From NCBI RefSeq assembly GCF_900182635.1, contig NZ_FXTD01000001.1, positions 372,001-436,000 of the forward strand: DNA of 64,000 nucleotides. The letters run 5' to 3'. Each line of letters starts with the position of its first letter. Within the stretch, counting starts at the first letter, position 1. Made by a program: the position numbers and the translations under genes. Below the pieces are notes generated by a model. The model saw only the letters and a list, made by a program, of their open reading frames with translations, did not search any database and had not been told where the DNA came from. Below, in pieces: positions 7,378-16,008 of the stretch. This stretch comes from Halorubrum cibi. Lineage in GTDB: Archaea > Halobacteriota > Halobacteria > Halobacteriales > Haloferacaceae.

Positions 7378-8334
7378 ATGATCACGCTGGGTACGGCGCG
7401 AGCGTCCCCCGGTGAGACGGACACCGGCCGTCTCGAAGTGGGCGAGACGCGGGACGGGAGTCCGGTCCGACTGCCCGTCGCCGTCGTCAACGGAGCGGAC
7501 GGAGGGAAGACCCTCTACGTACAGGCGGTGAGCGACGGCGACGAGCTCAACGGGTTGGGCGTCGTGAACCGGTTCGTTCCCCGGGTCGACCCGACGGAGC
7601 TGTCGGGATCGATCCTCGTCGTCGGGGTCGTCAACTACTTCGCGTTTCAGGTGGCCGAACACCGGAACCCGATCGACGACCGGAAGATGAACCGCGGCTA
7701 TCCCGGCGACGCGGACGGCACGACGAGCGAGCGGATCGCCCACGCGACCTTCGAGGAGGCGAAACGCGCCGATCTGATCGTCGACCTCCACCAGGGCTCG
7801 ACGAGCCGCATGATAAACGAGACGCGGGTCCGCTGCGGGATCAGACACCACCTCCACGGGGACTGTCTGGAGCTCGCCAAGGTGTTCGGCTGCGGGCACG
7901 TCCTCGACATCAAAGGCCCCGACGGCCAGCTCGCTCGCGCCGGTCCCGACCAGGGAATCCCGACGATAGACCCCGAACTCGGCGGCTGCGTCGGCTGGGA
8001 CGAGGAGTCGATCCGGTACGGCGTCGAGGGGATTTTCAACGTGCTCCGTCACTACGGCTTCCTCGACGGAAGCGTCGAGATCGAACCGCAGGTCCGCGCC
8101 CGTGGGTTCGACCAGTACGGTTCCCCGGCGGGCGGGCTCGTCCGGTTCGAGGCCGAACTCGGCGACCGGGTGTCCGCGGGCGAGACGCTCTTCGAGGTGA
8201 CCGACACGTTCGGCGACCGGAAGGGACGCGTGACCGCAGACGCCGACGGGGTGTTCTGGCGGACTCGGCGGCTTCCGCAGGTCGCCGCCGGCGAGTACGT
8301 CTGCTCCGTCGGCACCAACGTCGACCGCTACTGA
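7378..8334 (+). CDS. Succinylglutamate desuccinylase/aspartoacylase family deacylase
   Basis: A 318-aa zinc-dependent deacylase of the AstE/AspA (M14-like) family, which removes acyl groups from amino acid derivatives. Visible features are NGLGVVNRFV, the R..NRGYPGD segment around residues 101-111 and the catalytic or metal region ADLIVDLHQGS (about 136-146). A C-terminal beta-barrel (SPAGGLVRFEAELGDRVSAGETLFEV) is typical. Its stop overlaps the next ATG by one base (TGATG), so it is translationally coupled to a threonine synthase-like enzyme. The true substrate is unknown. Confidence 0.82.
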   Translation: MITLGTARASPGETDTGRLEVGETRDGSPVRLPVAVVNGADGGKTLYVQAVSDGDELNGLGVVNRFVPRVDPTELSGSILVVGVVNYFAFQVAEHRNPIDDRKMNRGYPGDADGTTSERIAHATFEEAKRADLIVDLHQGSTSRMINETRVRCGIRHHLHGDCLELAKVFGCGHVLDIKGPDGQLARAGPDQGIPTIDPELGGCVGWDEESIRYGVEGIFNVLRHYGFLDGSVEIEPQVRARGFDQYGSPAGGLVRFEAELGDRVSAGETLFEVTDTFGDRKGRVTADADGVFWRTRRLPQVAAGEYVCSVGTNVDRY

Positions 8335-9560
8335 TGACGGGTCCGAACGCTCCGCCGGACGGCCCGGACTCGACCGACACCGCCTCCACGTCGAGATCCC
8401 TCGCGTGTCCCGACTGCGGGGCGACGTTTCCGGACCGCTGGCGCTGTACCTGCGGGAGCCCCCTCGAGTTCGCGGAGCCGCTCGTTCCGGGTCACGAACT
8501 CCCGACCTCGGAGCGCGGACCGCCGGACTCCGGCGCGTTCGACGCGCGAACCGGGCTGTGGGCCTTCGAGAAATTTCTGGCGGTCGGTAACGACCCGACG
8601 GATCGCGTGACTCTCGGCGAGGGGTCGACGCCGCTCGTCGACGCCGACGGAGCGGCGGGCGGTGCGAGCGGCGCGCCCACGGATCCCTGGAACGCCGAGT
8701 TCAAACTCGAGTACGTCTTCCCGACCGGCTCGTTCAAGGACCGCGGCGCGACGACGACGCTCACGCGCGCCCGAGAACTCGGTGTCGACCGCGTCGTCGA
8801 TGACTCCTCGGGCAACGCCGGGGCCGCGATCGCGACGTACGCCGCCCGCGCGGGGATCGACGCCGAGGTGTACGTCCCCGCGGACGTGAAGGAGGCGAAG
8901 ATCCGGGCGATCCGGCGGGCCGGCGCGACGCCGGTACGGGTGGAGGGATCGCGGGCGGACGTGACCGACGCGTGCGTCGCTGCGTTGGACGGAACCGACA
9001 CTCGCGACTCCGCCTGGTACGCGAGCCACGCCTGGAACCCCGCCTTCTTCGAGGGGACCGCCACCGTCGCCTACGAGATCGCCCATCAGCGCGACTGGCA
9101 GGCACCCGACGCTGTCGTGACCCCGCTCGGCCACGGCACCCTCTTTCTCGGCGCGTATCGGGGGTTCGAGCGGCTCCACGAGGCCGGCTGGATAGACTCG
9201 GTCCCGCGGCTCTACGGCGCGCAGGCGGCCGGAACCGCACCGATCGTCCGGGCGCTTCACGGCCCCGAGGCGGCCGATCCCGACGGGAAACGAAACGAGG
9301 CGGCGGACGGGATCCGAATCGCGGAGCCCGTTCGTCGGGAGGAGATCCTCGAGGCGATCCGCGAGACCGGCGGCGACGCGGTCGCGATAACCGAAGCGGC
9401 CGGCGAGCGGGAGCTGGACCGACTCCACGCCGCCGGCTTCTACACCGAGCCGACGTGTGCGGTCGCGCCGGCCGCCCTTCGCGAACTTCGGTCCTCGGGG
9501 GCCATCGACGAGGACGAGGACGTGGTCGTCCCGCTGACGGGAAGCGGGTTGAAGGGGTGA
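8334..9560 (+). CDS. Threonine synthase-like PLP enzyme
   Basis: A 408-aa fold-type II PLP enzyme. An N-terminal zinc ribbon has Cys25, Cys28, Cys38 and Cys40. The PLP lysine is Lys135 in TGSFKDRGA; SSGNAGAAIATYAARAG follows and binds the phosphate and substrate. It is a paralogue of the threonine synthase at 23197 but quite divergent, with an insertion near residues 104-118. Coupling to a deacylase suggests a role in amino acid derivative metabolism rather than housekeeping threonine synthesis. That role is inference. Confidence 0.8.
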   Translation: MTGPNAPPDGPDSTDTASTSRSLACPDCGATFPDRWRCTCGSPLEFAEPLVPGHELPTSERGPPDSGAFDARTGLWAFEKFLAVGNDPTDRVTLGEGSTPLVDADGAAGGASGAPTDPWNAEFKLEYVFPTGSFKDRGATTTLTRARELGVDRVVDDSSGNAGAAIATYAARAGIDAEVYVPADVKEAKIRAIRRAGATPVRVEGSRADVTDACVAALDGTDTRDSAWYASHAWNPAFFEGTATVAYEIAHQRDWQAPDAVVTPLGHGTLFLGAYRGFERLHEAGWIDSVPRLYGAQAAGTAPIVRALHGPEAADPDGKRNEAADGIRIAEPVRREEILEAIRETGGDAVAITEAAGERELDRLHAAGFYTEPTCAVAPAALRELRSSGAIDEDEDVVVPLTGSGLKG

Positions 9561-9640
9561 CCGGTTGGCGAGACGCTCACGCCGTCACCGACCTCCCCAT
9601 CACCGACATCCATTTTCCCCGGCGAGTCGTTCGGTCGCGC

Positions 9641-10543
9641 ATGGAGGTCCTCGTCTACGGCGCGGGCGCGCTGGGCAGTCTCGTCGGCGGGTTGCTCGCG
9701 CGCGCTCACGACGTGACGCTCGTCGGCCGGAACCCACACGTGCGGCAGGTCCGCGAGGAGGGTTTGCGGATCGTCGGCGAGATCGAGGCCCACGTCCGGC
9801 CGCGAGCGGTGACGGACGGTCGCGGACGGTCGGCCGACCTCGCGCTCGTGACCACGAAGGCGTACGACACCGACGCGGCGGCGCGGGCGCTGAGCACCGG
9901 CGAGTACGACGCGGTCTGCTCGCTCCAGAACGGGCTCACCGAGGAGCGGCTCGTCACGGCACTCGAATCCACCGTCCTCGCCGGAACGGCGAGCTACGGC
10001 GCGCGCCTCCTCGAGCCCGGTCGCGTGCGGTGTACCGGGATCGGGGAGATCGCGGTCGGGTTGCTCGCCGGCGGCGAAAGCCCGCTCGCCGACCGGGTCG
10101 CGCGGGCGTTCGACGACGCCGGGATCGAGGCGGTCGCCGCCGCGGACATGCCCCGGCGGCGGTACGAGAAGCTCGCGGTCAACGCCGGGATCAACGGCCC
10201 TTCGGCGCTGGCGCGCGTCACGAACGGGGAGGCGGTCGAGGGGCCCGCGGGAGGGACCGCCCGCGAGGCGGCGCGCGAGGTCGCCCGCGTCGCGGCGGCG
10301 GGGGGGGCGGATCTGACGGCCGCCGAGGCGGTCGACGCCCTCGAACGCGTCGCTCGAGAGACAGCCGCGAACCGCTCGTCGATGTGCGAAGACGTCGCGA
10401 CCGGTCGGCAGACCGAGGTCGAATCGATCTACGGGACCGTCCTCGACCGCGCCGATCGGCGGGGCGTCCCGGTGCCGACGTGCCGGACGCTGGCGTCCGT
10501 GATACGAGCGTGGGAAGGAGGGCGAGGACTTCGGGAGAACTGA
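9641..10543 (+). CDS. panE: Ketopantoate reductase family protein
   Basis: A 300-aa NADPH-dependent oxidoreductase of the ApbA/PanE family, which reduces 2-dehydropantoate to pantoate for coenzyme A. The N-terminal Rossmann motif is GAGALGS (about residues 7-13). The VTTKAYDTDAA segment and the catalytic lysine and Asn in RRRYEKLAVNAGINGPSAL are typical, as is the C-terminal helical domain with SMCEDVATGRQTE. It lies 80 nt after the previous gene, so it may share that operon. Confidence 0.85.
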   Translation: MEVLVYGAGALGSLVGGLLARAHDVTLVGRNPHVRQVREEGLRIVGEIEAHVRPRAVTDGRGRSADLALVTTKAYDTDAAARALSTGEYDAVCSLQNGLTEERLVTALESTVLAGTASYGARLLEPGRVRCTGIGEIAVGLLAGGESPLADRVARAFDDAGIEAVAAADMPRRRYEKLAVNAGINGPSALARVTNGEAVEGPAGGTAREAAREVARVAAAGGADLTAAEAVDALERVARETAANRSSMCEDVATGRQTEVESIYGTVLDRADRRGVPVPTCRTLASVIRAWEGGRGLREN

Positions 10544-10583
10544 ACGGGCGGACGATCGGAGGGAACCTAGCGGGACGCCGCGA

Positions 10584-10805
10584 TCAACACCACTCCTCGA
10601 GGACCGTCGCGTTACGCTCGTCGACGGAGAGCCACGCGTTCTCGCGGGAGACGTCGGCGATCACGAGTTCCGATCGCGACGACGAGGAGTCGATCGACGC
10701 CATCACGTCGGTCGAGGAGGAGGTCGTCGGCTCCGCGTCCGTCGGCAGCGCCGTCCGCCGGCGGTCGGGGTCCGGGTCGTCCCAGGGGGTGGAACTCCGT
10801 GACAT
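10584..10805 (-). CDS. Small haloarchaeal protein, 73 aa (DUF7556-like)
   Basis: Starts MSRSSTPWDDPDPDRRR and ends with a conserved-looking segment SELVIADVSRENAWLSVDE then TVLEEWC. I recall small haloarchaeal proteins ending in ELVIADISR..AWL, annotated as DUF7556. Function is unknown. The ATG is preceded by an A/T-rich promoter with TTTAAA at 10829-10834, about 26 nt upstream. No TM segment; the N-terminal half is low-complexity Ser/Thr/Asp. Confidence 0.65.
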   Translation of the reverse strand: MSRSSTPWDDPDPDRRRTALPTDAEPTTSSSTDVMASIDSSSSRSELVIADVSRENAWLSVDERNATVLEEWC

Positions 10806-11112
10806 GATTGTGATTAGTTCACAGTCATTTAAAACAGTTGCGAACCATACATACGGATCCGTCGATTGAAGCGGACGTACGTGCCGGAATCGACGACGGA
10901 GCGGACGGATATCCGTCGATCCGACGGTCGAGGATCTCGGTGCGGTGGGGTTGGAGCAGCGGCAGTACGGGTGGGGTTGGAGCAGCGACGGTACGGTGGA
11001 ATTGGAGATCGGTGAGACGGCGGGAGACCGTCGAAGCGCCGGCGTGCCGGCACCCCTCCGTCTTCGGCTGCCCTTCGGGGGATACAAGAGGAGCGACGCT
11101 GAAAGACGGGGC
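10806..11112. other. 307-bp divergent intergenic region
   Basis: Contains the A/T-rich promoter of the minus-strand small gene near 10806-10855 and a short tandem repeat at 10945-10996. The last 100 bp lead to the CBS gene. No small gene or RNA was recognised, although the frame upstream of the CBS start stays open. Confidence 0.5.
10945..10996 (+). repeat. 26-bp tandem repeat, two copies plus a degenerate third
   Basis: Two adjacent 26-bp units (10945-10970 and 10971-10996) share GTGGGGTTGGAGCAGCG and GTACGG and differ at two of 26 positions. A weaker third copy starts at 10997 (GTGGAATTGGAG). It lies upstream of the CBS-glyS pair and could be a regulator-binding array or a slippage product. 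Confidence 0.75.
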
Positions 11113-11961
11113 ATGAACGTAGCAGACGCCATGACGCCGCGGTCCGACCTCGTCGTCGTCGAGATCCCCGGCAGCCGGAACGACGTGTTGGAGTACCTCC
11201 AGGAGTACGGCTTCTCCTCGGTCCCCGTCGTCAAGAACGTCGACGGCGAGGAGGTGTACCGCGGGCTCGTCTCCCGCGACGACCTCATCGACCAGCCGGA
11301 CGAGGACCAGCTCGCGCTGTTGATGCGCGAGGTGCCGGCGACGAGTGCGGACGCGACGATCGAGGCGGCGGCCGAGACGATGATCACGGAGCGTTCCCGC
11401 CGGCTCCCGGTCGTCGACGGCGACGAGCTGGTCGGGATACTGACCGTCACCGACGTGGTGCGGGCGATCGCGCGCGGCGAGGTCGACGGCGACCGCGCGG
11501 TGGGCGAGCTCGCCACCCGCGAGGTCAACGCCACCCACGTCGAGACGCCGCTGCCGGTCGCCGAGCGCGAGATCGGGCTCGCGGGCGTTCCCTACGCGGT
11601 CGTCCTCGACGACGACGCCGACATGGCGGGGATCCTCACCGAGGTCGACGTGCTCGAGGTCGCGCGCGTCGTCGAGGGTGAGGCGAGCACGGGCGATTCG
11701 ATCGCCGAGCAGGACTCCGAGTGGTCCTGGGAGGGGATCAAGGCGACCGGCGCACGCTACCTCCCGACCCGCAACGTCGAGATCCCGGCGGGCGCGACCC
11801 GCCACTTCATGACGAACGAGGTCGTCACCGTGGCCGGCACCCGGACCGCGAAGGAGGTCGCCCAGGAGCTGATCTCCAACGACGTCGAGCAGGTCCCGCT
11901 CGTGAACGGGACGGAGCTGTCCGGCGTCGTCCGGGACATCGACCTCCTGGAGGGCATCTGA
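11113..11961 (+). CDS. CBS domain protein
   Basis: A 282-aa protein with four CBS-like repeats, which usually bind adenosine nucleotides. The first covers about residues 1-58 (NVADAMTPRSDLVVV...SSVPVVKN), the second about 65-125 (RRLPVVDGDELVGILTVTDVVRAI), the third about 130-190 (YAVVLDDDADMAGILTEVDVL) and the last about 225-282 (HFMTNEVVTVAGTRTAKEVAQEL). Its TGA overlaps the glyS ATG by one base, so it is co-translated with glycyl-tRNA synthetase. A role as an energy sensor linked to translation is an inference. Confidence 0.88.
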   Translation: MNVADAMTPRSDLVVVEIPGSRNDVLEYLQEYGFSSVPVVKNVDGEEVYRGLVSRDDLIDQPDEDQLALLMREVPATSADATIEAAAETMITERSRRLPVVDGDELVGILTVTDVVRAIARGEVDGDRAVGELATREVNATHVETPLPVAEREIGLAGVPYAVVLDDDADMAGILTEVDVLEVARVVEGEASTGDSIAEQDSEWSWEGIKATGARYLPTRNVEIPAGATRHFMTNEVVTVAGTRTAKEVAQELISNDVEQVPLVNGTELSGVVRDIDLLEGI

Positions 11962-13799
11962 TGGCCGGCGCGGACCTCGTCGAGCTCGCGAAGCGCCGCG
12001 GGTTCTTCTTCGGCGCGAACGGCGCGTACGGCGGGACCGCCGGCTTCTACACGTTCGGCCCGCAGGGCGCGGCGCTCAAGCGCAACCTCGAGGACGCTTG
12101 GCGCGACCGGTTCACGCTCCGGGAGGGAAACCGCGAGATCGAGGCCCCGACCGTGATGCCCGAGGCGGTCTTCGAGGCGTCGGGCCACCTCGAGGGGTTC
12201 GACGACATGCTCGTCGAGTGCGGCGAGTGCGGTGAGTCCCACCGAGCGGACCACCTCGTCGAGGACGCGACCGGGATCGAGGACGCGGAGGCGCTCTCCG
12301 GCGAGGCGGTCGAGGACCTGATCCGCGACCACGAGATCGCCTGCCCCTCCTGCGGCTCGCCGCTCGCGGGGCGCGACGTCGAGGACTTCAACCTCATGTT
12401 CGCGACCTCCATCGGCCCGGGCGACGGCCAGCCCGGCTATCTCCGCCCGGAGACCGCCCAGGGGATCTTCGTCGAGTTCCCCCGGCTGAAGGAGTACGCC
12501 CGCGGGAGCCTCCCGTTCGGGATCACCCAGATCGGCCCCGCCTACCGCAACGAGATCTCGCCGCGGGGCGGCCTCCTCCGTCTTCGGGAGTTCACGCAGG
12601 CGGAACTCGAACAGTTCATCGACCCCGAGGCGGACGAGCCGCCGCTCCACCGGGTCGAGGACGTCGCTGTCCGGCTCTACCCCGCGACCGAACAGGAGGA
12701 CGACGCGGGCGAGTACCTCGACACCACGGTCGGTGAGGCGGTCGAGGGGGGGGTCATCGGCTCCCCGTGGGTCGGCTACTACCTCGGCGTCGCCCAGGAG
12801 TGGTACGAGCGCGTCGGCGTCGACATGGACCGGTTCCGGTTCCGTCAGCACCTCGCGGGCGAGCGCGCCCACTACGCCGCCGACTGCTGGGACGCGGAGA
12901 GCGAGGTCGACGGCGACTGGATCGAGATCGCCGGCTTCGCGTACCGCGGCGACTACGACCTCTCGAAACACGACGCGTACGGCGACGACGCCTTCACGGT
13001 CTTCAAACGCTACGACGAGCCGAAGACCGTCGAGCGCGCGACCGTCGATCCGGACATGTCCGTTCTCGGCCCCGAGTTCGGCGGCGACGCCGCCGCGGTC
13101 GCGGAGGCGCTGGAGACGCTCGCCGGCCGCGACCCGGACGCCTTCGAGGGCGAGACCGTGACCGTCGAGATAGGCGACGATAGCGGGGACGGCGACGGTG
13201 GCGGGGACGGCAGCGACGGCGGGACCCGCGGGATCGAGGTCGACGCCGACGTCGCGAACTTCTCGGTCGAGGAGGTCACCGAGAACGGCGAGCACATCAC
13301 GCCGCACGTGGTCGAGCCGTCCTTCGGCGTCGGCCGGACGGTCCAGACGCTTTTGGCCCACGCCTACGAGACCGACGAGGTCGACGGCGAGGAGCGGACG
13401 TACCTCTCTTTGGCCCCCGAGATCGCCCCGCGCGACGCCGCCGTCTTCCCGCTCGTGACGAACGACGACCGGCTCACCGACCTCGCCGACCGGGTCGCCG
13501 CCGACCTCCGTGCGGCGGGGCTGGCGGTCGCGTACGACGACTCCGGCTCGATCGGGCGGCGGTACCGGAGACAGGACGAGGTCGGCACCCCGTTCTGTGT
13601 CACCGTCGACCGCGACGGCGTCGAGGGCGACGGTCCCGAGACCGTCACGGTCCGCGAGCGCGACTCGGCGGCGCAGGTCCGGGTCCCGGTCGCGGAGCTG
13701 GCGGACGAACTGGCGGCGCTCCGTTCCGGCGGGGCGTTCGCGGAACTGCTCGATCGGTACGAAGTCGTCGAGACGGCCGTCGAGACGACAGAGAACTGA
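11961..13799 (+). CDS. glyS: Glycyl-tRNA synthetase (class II, alpha2 type)
   Basis: A 612-aa enzyme that charges tRNA-Gly. Family hallmarks are the N-terminal RRGFFFGANGAYGGTAGFYTFGPQG (about residues 11-35), a zinc pair CGECG...CPSCGSP, the class II motif 2 region RPETAQGIFVEF and ITQIGPAYRNEISPR, and motif 3 near PSFGVGRTVQTLL. The C-terminal anticodon-binding domain begins with LAPEIAPRDAAVFPL. Residues about 405-425 hold an acidic Gly/Asp-rich insertion, normal for halophiles. Expression is tied to the CBS protein by overlapping codons. Confidence 0.95.
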   Translation: MAGADLVELAKRRGFFFGANGAYGGTAGFYTFGPQGAALKRNLEDAWRDRFTLREGNREIEAPTVMPEAVFEASGHLEGFDDMLVECGECGESHRADHLVEDATGIEDAEALSGEAVEDLIRDHEIACPSCGSPLAGRDVEDFNLMFATSIGPGDGQPGYLRPETAQGIFVEFPRLKEYARGSLPFGITQIGPAYRNEISPRGGLLRLREFTQAELEQFIDPEADEPPLHRVEDVAVRLYPATEQEDDAGEYLDTTVGEAVEGGVIGSPWVGYYLGVAQEWYERVGVDMDRFRFRQHLAGERAHYAADCWDAESEVDGDWIEIAGFAYRGDYDLSKHDAYGDDAFTVFKRYDEPKTVERATVDPDMSVLGPEFGGDAAAVAEALETLAGRDPDAFEGETVTVEIGDDSGDGDGGGDGSDGGTRGIEVDADVANFSVEEVTENGEHITPHVVEPSFGVGRTVQTLLAHAYETDEVDGEERTYLSLAPEIAPRDAAVFPLVTNDDRLTDLADRVAADLRAAGLAVAYDDSGSIGRRYRRQDEVGTPFCVTVDRDGVEGDGPETVTVRERDSAAQVRVPVAELADELAALRSGGAFAELLDRYEVVETAVETTEN

Positions 13800-13801
13800 C
13801 C

Positions 13802-14434
13802 GTGACGCTCCCGGCGGCGGCGTGGCGCGATCGCGTGGAGTTCGAGCGGCGACTGGTCCACGCGAGCGGCACCCTCTACCCGGTCCCGTACCTGCTCGGA
13901 TGGATCTCGTGGGCGGAGACCGCCGCGCTGCTCGTCGCCAGCGTCGTCGCCGTCGCGACCCTGGAGTTCCTCCGGATCGTCGTCGGGCTCGATCACGCGG
14001 TGTATCGCGCGTTGACTCGCGAGTACGAGACGGACGCGGTCGCCGGTTACGCGCTCTATCAGGTCAGTACCGCCGCGGTCGCGCTCGTCGCGACCACGCC
14101 GATCGCGACGCCGACGCTCGCGGTCCCGACGATGTGGATGCTCTCCGTGGGCGACCCGATAAGCGGCGCGCTCGGCGAGAACGGCCCGCGGGAGCCGAAG
14201 CGTCCCCTGGTGTGGGTAGTGATGTTCACCGTCTGTCTCGCGGTGACGCTCCCGTTCACGGTGCCCGCGTTCGGTCCGACGGTCGGCATCGCGGTCGCGG
14301 TCGCCGGCGCGGTCCCCGCCACGGTCGCCGACGGCGTCCCGCCGATCGTCTACGGGATCGCCCTCGACGACAACCTCACGATTCCGCCCGCCGCGCTCGC
14401 CGGGATGGCGGTCGCCGCCGCAGTGTTGGCGTGA
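13802..14434 (+). CDS. Dolichol kinase-like membrane protein
   Basis: A 210-aa polytopic protein starting with GTG two bases after the glyS stop. Motifs fit the phosphatidate cytidylyltransferase/dolichol kinase superfamily: FERRLVHASGTLYPVPYLLGW at residues 15-35, FLRIVVGLDHAVYRAL, VGDPISGALGENGPREPKRPL and a late ATVADGVPPIVYGIALDDNLTIP. About six TM segments. Archaeal members are thought to phosphorylate dolichol for N-glycosylation, but other polyprenol substrates are possible. Confidence 0.75.
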   Translation: MTLPAAAWRDRVEFERRLVHASGTLYPVPYLLGWISWAETAALLVASVVAVATLEFLRIVVGLDHAVYRALTREYETDAVAGYALYQVSTAAVALVATTPIATPTLAVPTMWMLSVGDPISGALGENGPREPKRPLVWVVMFTVCLAVTLPFTVPAFGPTVGIAVAVAGAVPATVADGVPPIVYGIALDDNLTIPPAALAGMAVAAAVLA

Positions 14435-14450
14435 ATCGAGAGTGATCGGG

Positions 14451-14479
14451 CCGGCTCGGCCCGAGCCAGCCCGAGCCGG
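14451..14479. repeat. Inverted repeat, 9-bp arms
   Basis: CCGGCTCGG at 14451-14459 is exactly complementary to CCGAGCCGG at 14471-14479, leaving an 11-nt loop. It sits just beyond the dolichol kinase-like stop and before the M20 hydrolase gene. It may be a processing or termination hairpin, or a chance product of high GC. Confidence 0.45.
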
Positions 14480-14545
14480 ATGGTCCCCTCAACCGCCTCG
14501 GGGGATAGGTTCAATGACTCCGCCCGTGTTGGGCGAGCCACCACG

Positions 14546-15964
14546 ATGAGCGCGAAGACGGTGTACGAGACGGTCGAATCGGAGCGGGAACTGCTGTACG
14601 ACCTCGCCGAGCGGCTCTGGGAGACCCCCGAGCTGGGCCTCCACGAACACGAGTCGGCGGAGGCGCTCGCGACGACGCTTCGCGAGGAGGGATTCGAGGT
14701 CGATATGGGCGTCGCCGGGATGCCGACCGCGTTCGTCGCGACCTACGGTGAGGGCGACCCGACGATCGGGATCCTCGGCGAGTACGACGCGCTTCCGGGG
14801 CTCTCACAGGAGGTGAAAGCCGAGCGCTCGCCGATAGAGCGGGGCGGGGCGGGCCACGGCTGCGGCCACAACCTCTTCGGGACCGCGACGCTCGGGGCCG
14901 CGGTCGCGGTGAAGCGGGCGATCGAGGACGGCGAGCTCGCGGGGACGATCCGCTACTACGGCTGCCCGGCCGAGGAGACGCTCGTCGGGAAGACGTACAT
15001 GGCTCGCGCGGGCGTCTTCGACGACCTCGACGCCGCGTTGACCTGGCACCCCGGCGACCTGAACACGCCGCGGGTCGGCAGTTCGAACGCGCTCAACTCG
15101 CTGCTCTTCGAGTTCGAAGGGGAAGCCGCCCACGCCGGCGGGTCGCCCGATTCCGGGCGAAGCGCGCTCGACGCGGTCGAGCTCACCAACGTCGGCGTCG
15201 AGTTCATGCGCGAGCACGTCTCCGACGACGCCCGGCTCCACTACTCGATCCCGGACGGCGGCGACGCCCCGAACGTCGTGCCCGCCGAGGCGTCGGTGTG
15301 GTACTTCGTGCGCGCGCCGAGCCGCGAGGAGGTGGAGCGAAACACGGACTGGCTGCGCGACATCGCACAGGGGGCGGCGACGATGACGCAGACCGAGGTC
15401 GAAGAACGGTTCCTCTCGGGGTGTCACGACTACCTTCCGAACGGCCCGGTCACGGACGTCATCTGGGAGAACATGGAGGCCGTGGGACCGATCGAGTTCG
15501 ACGACGCGGACCGTGAGTTCGCCCGCGACCTCCTCGAGACGGTCTCGGAGAGCAACCGCGAGTCGCGGCTCGAGGACCTGCCCGAGGACCTCCGCGAGAC
15601 GGTCGAGCCGCACGCGCTGTACCCGGACCCGGTCCCACCGTTCAACGAGGACGTGACCTCCGGCGGGTCGACCGAGGTCGGCGACGTGAGCTACATCGCG
15701 CCAACCGGGCAGTTCAACGCGGCGACCTGGCCGGTGGGCGCGCCGGGCCACTCCTGGCAGGTCGTCGCCGCGAACGGCGACTTCGGGAAGAAGGGGATGC
15801 TCTTCGCCGCGAAGGTGCTCGCCGGGGCGGCCCACGACCTCATGACCGACCCCGAGACGCTCGCGGCCGCGCGCGAGGAGTTCGAGGCGGCGACCGGTGG
15901 CGAGCCGTACGAGACGCCGCTGCCCCCGGAGGCGGAGCCGCCGTTCGACATGACTGCCGAGTAG
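14546..15964 (+). CDS. M20 family amidohydrolase, AbgB-like
   Basis: A 472-aa zinc peptidase or amidohydrolase. The metal region GHGCGHNLFGTATLGAA (about residues 103-119) and CPAEETLVGKTYM are typical of the AbgB/M20D branch, which cleaves aminobenzoyl-glutamate and other N-acyl amino acids. The EGEAAHAGGSPDSGRSALDA segment is the dimerisation-domain entry. The second half, with GSTEVGDVSYIAPTGQF and PGHSWQVVAANG, also matches AbgB, and length is close to AbgB. The substrate in this organism is unknown. Confidence 0.88.
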   Translation: MSAKTVYETVESERELLYDLAERLWETPELGLHEHESAEALATTLREEGFEVDMGVAGMPTAFVATYGEGDPTIGILGEYDALPGLSQEVKAERSPIERGGAGHGCGHNLFGTATLGAAVAVKRAIEDGELAGTIRYYGCPAEETLVGKTYMARAGVFDDLDAALTWHPGDLNTPRVGSSNALNSLLFEFEGEAAHAGGSPDSGRSALDAVELTNVGVEFMREHVSDDARLHYSIPDGGDAPNVVPAEASVWYFVRAPSREEVERNTDWLRDIAQGAATMTQTEVEERFLSGCHDYLPNGPVTDVIWENMEAVGPIEFDDADREFARDLLETVSESNRESRLEDLPEDLRETVEPHALYPDPVPPFNEDVTSGGSTEVGDVSYIAPTGQFNAATWPVGAPGHSWQVVAANGDFGKKGMLFAAKVLAGAAHDLMTDPETLAAAREEFEAATGGEPYETPLPPEAEPPFDMTAE

Positions 15965-16008
15965 GCTCGAGTGAGCCGGACCGAGGTCCGAGCGAGGCGG
16001 CCCCGCGA

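Noticed and set aside
11757-13361. Long minus-strand frame opposite glyS
   Set aside because: GlyRS motifs on the plus strand are complete, and the antisense product is low-complexity.
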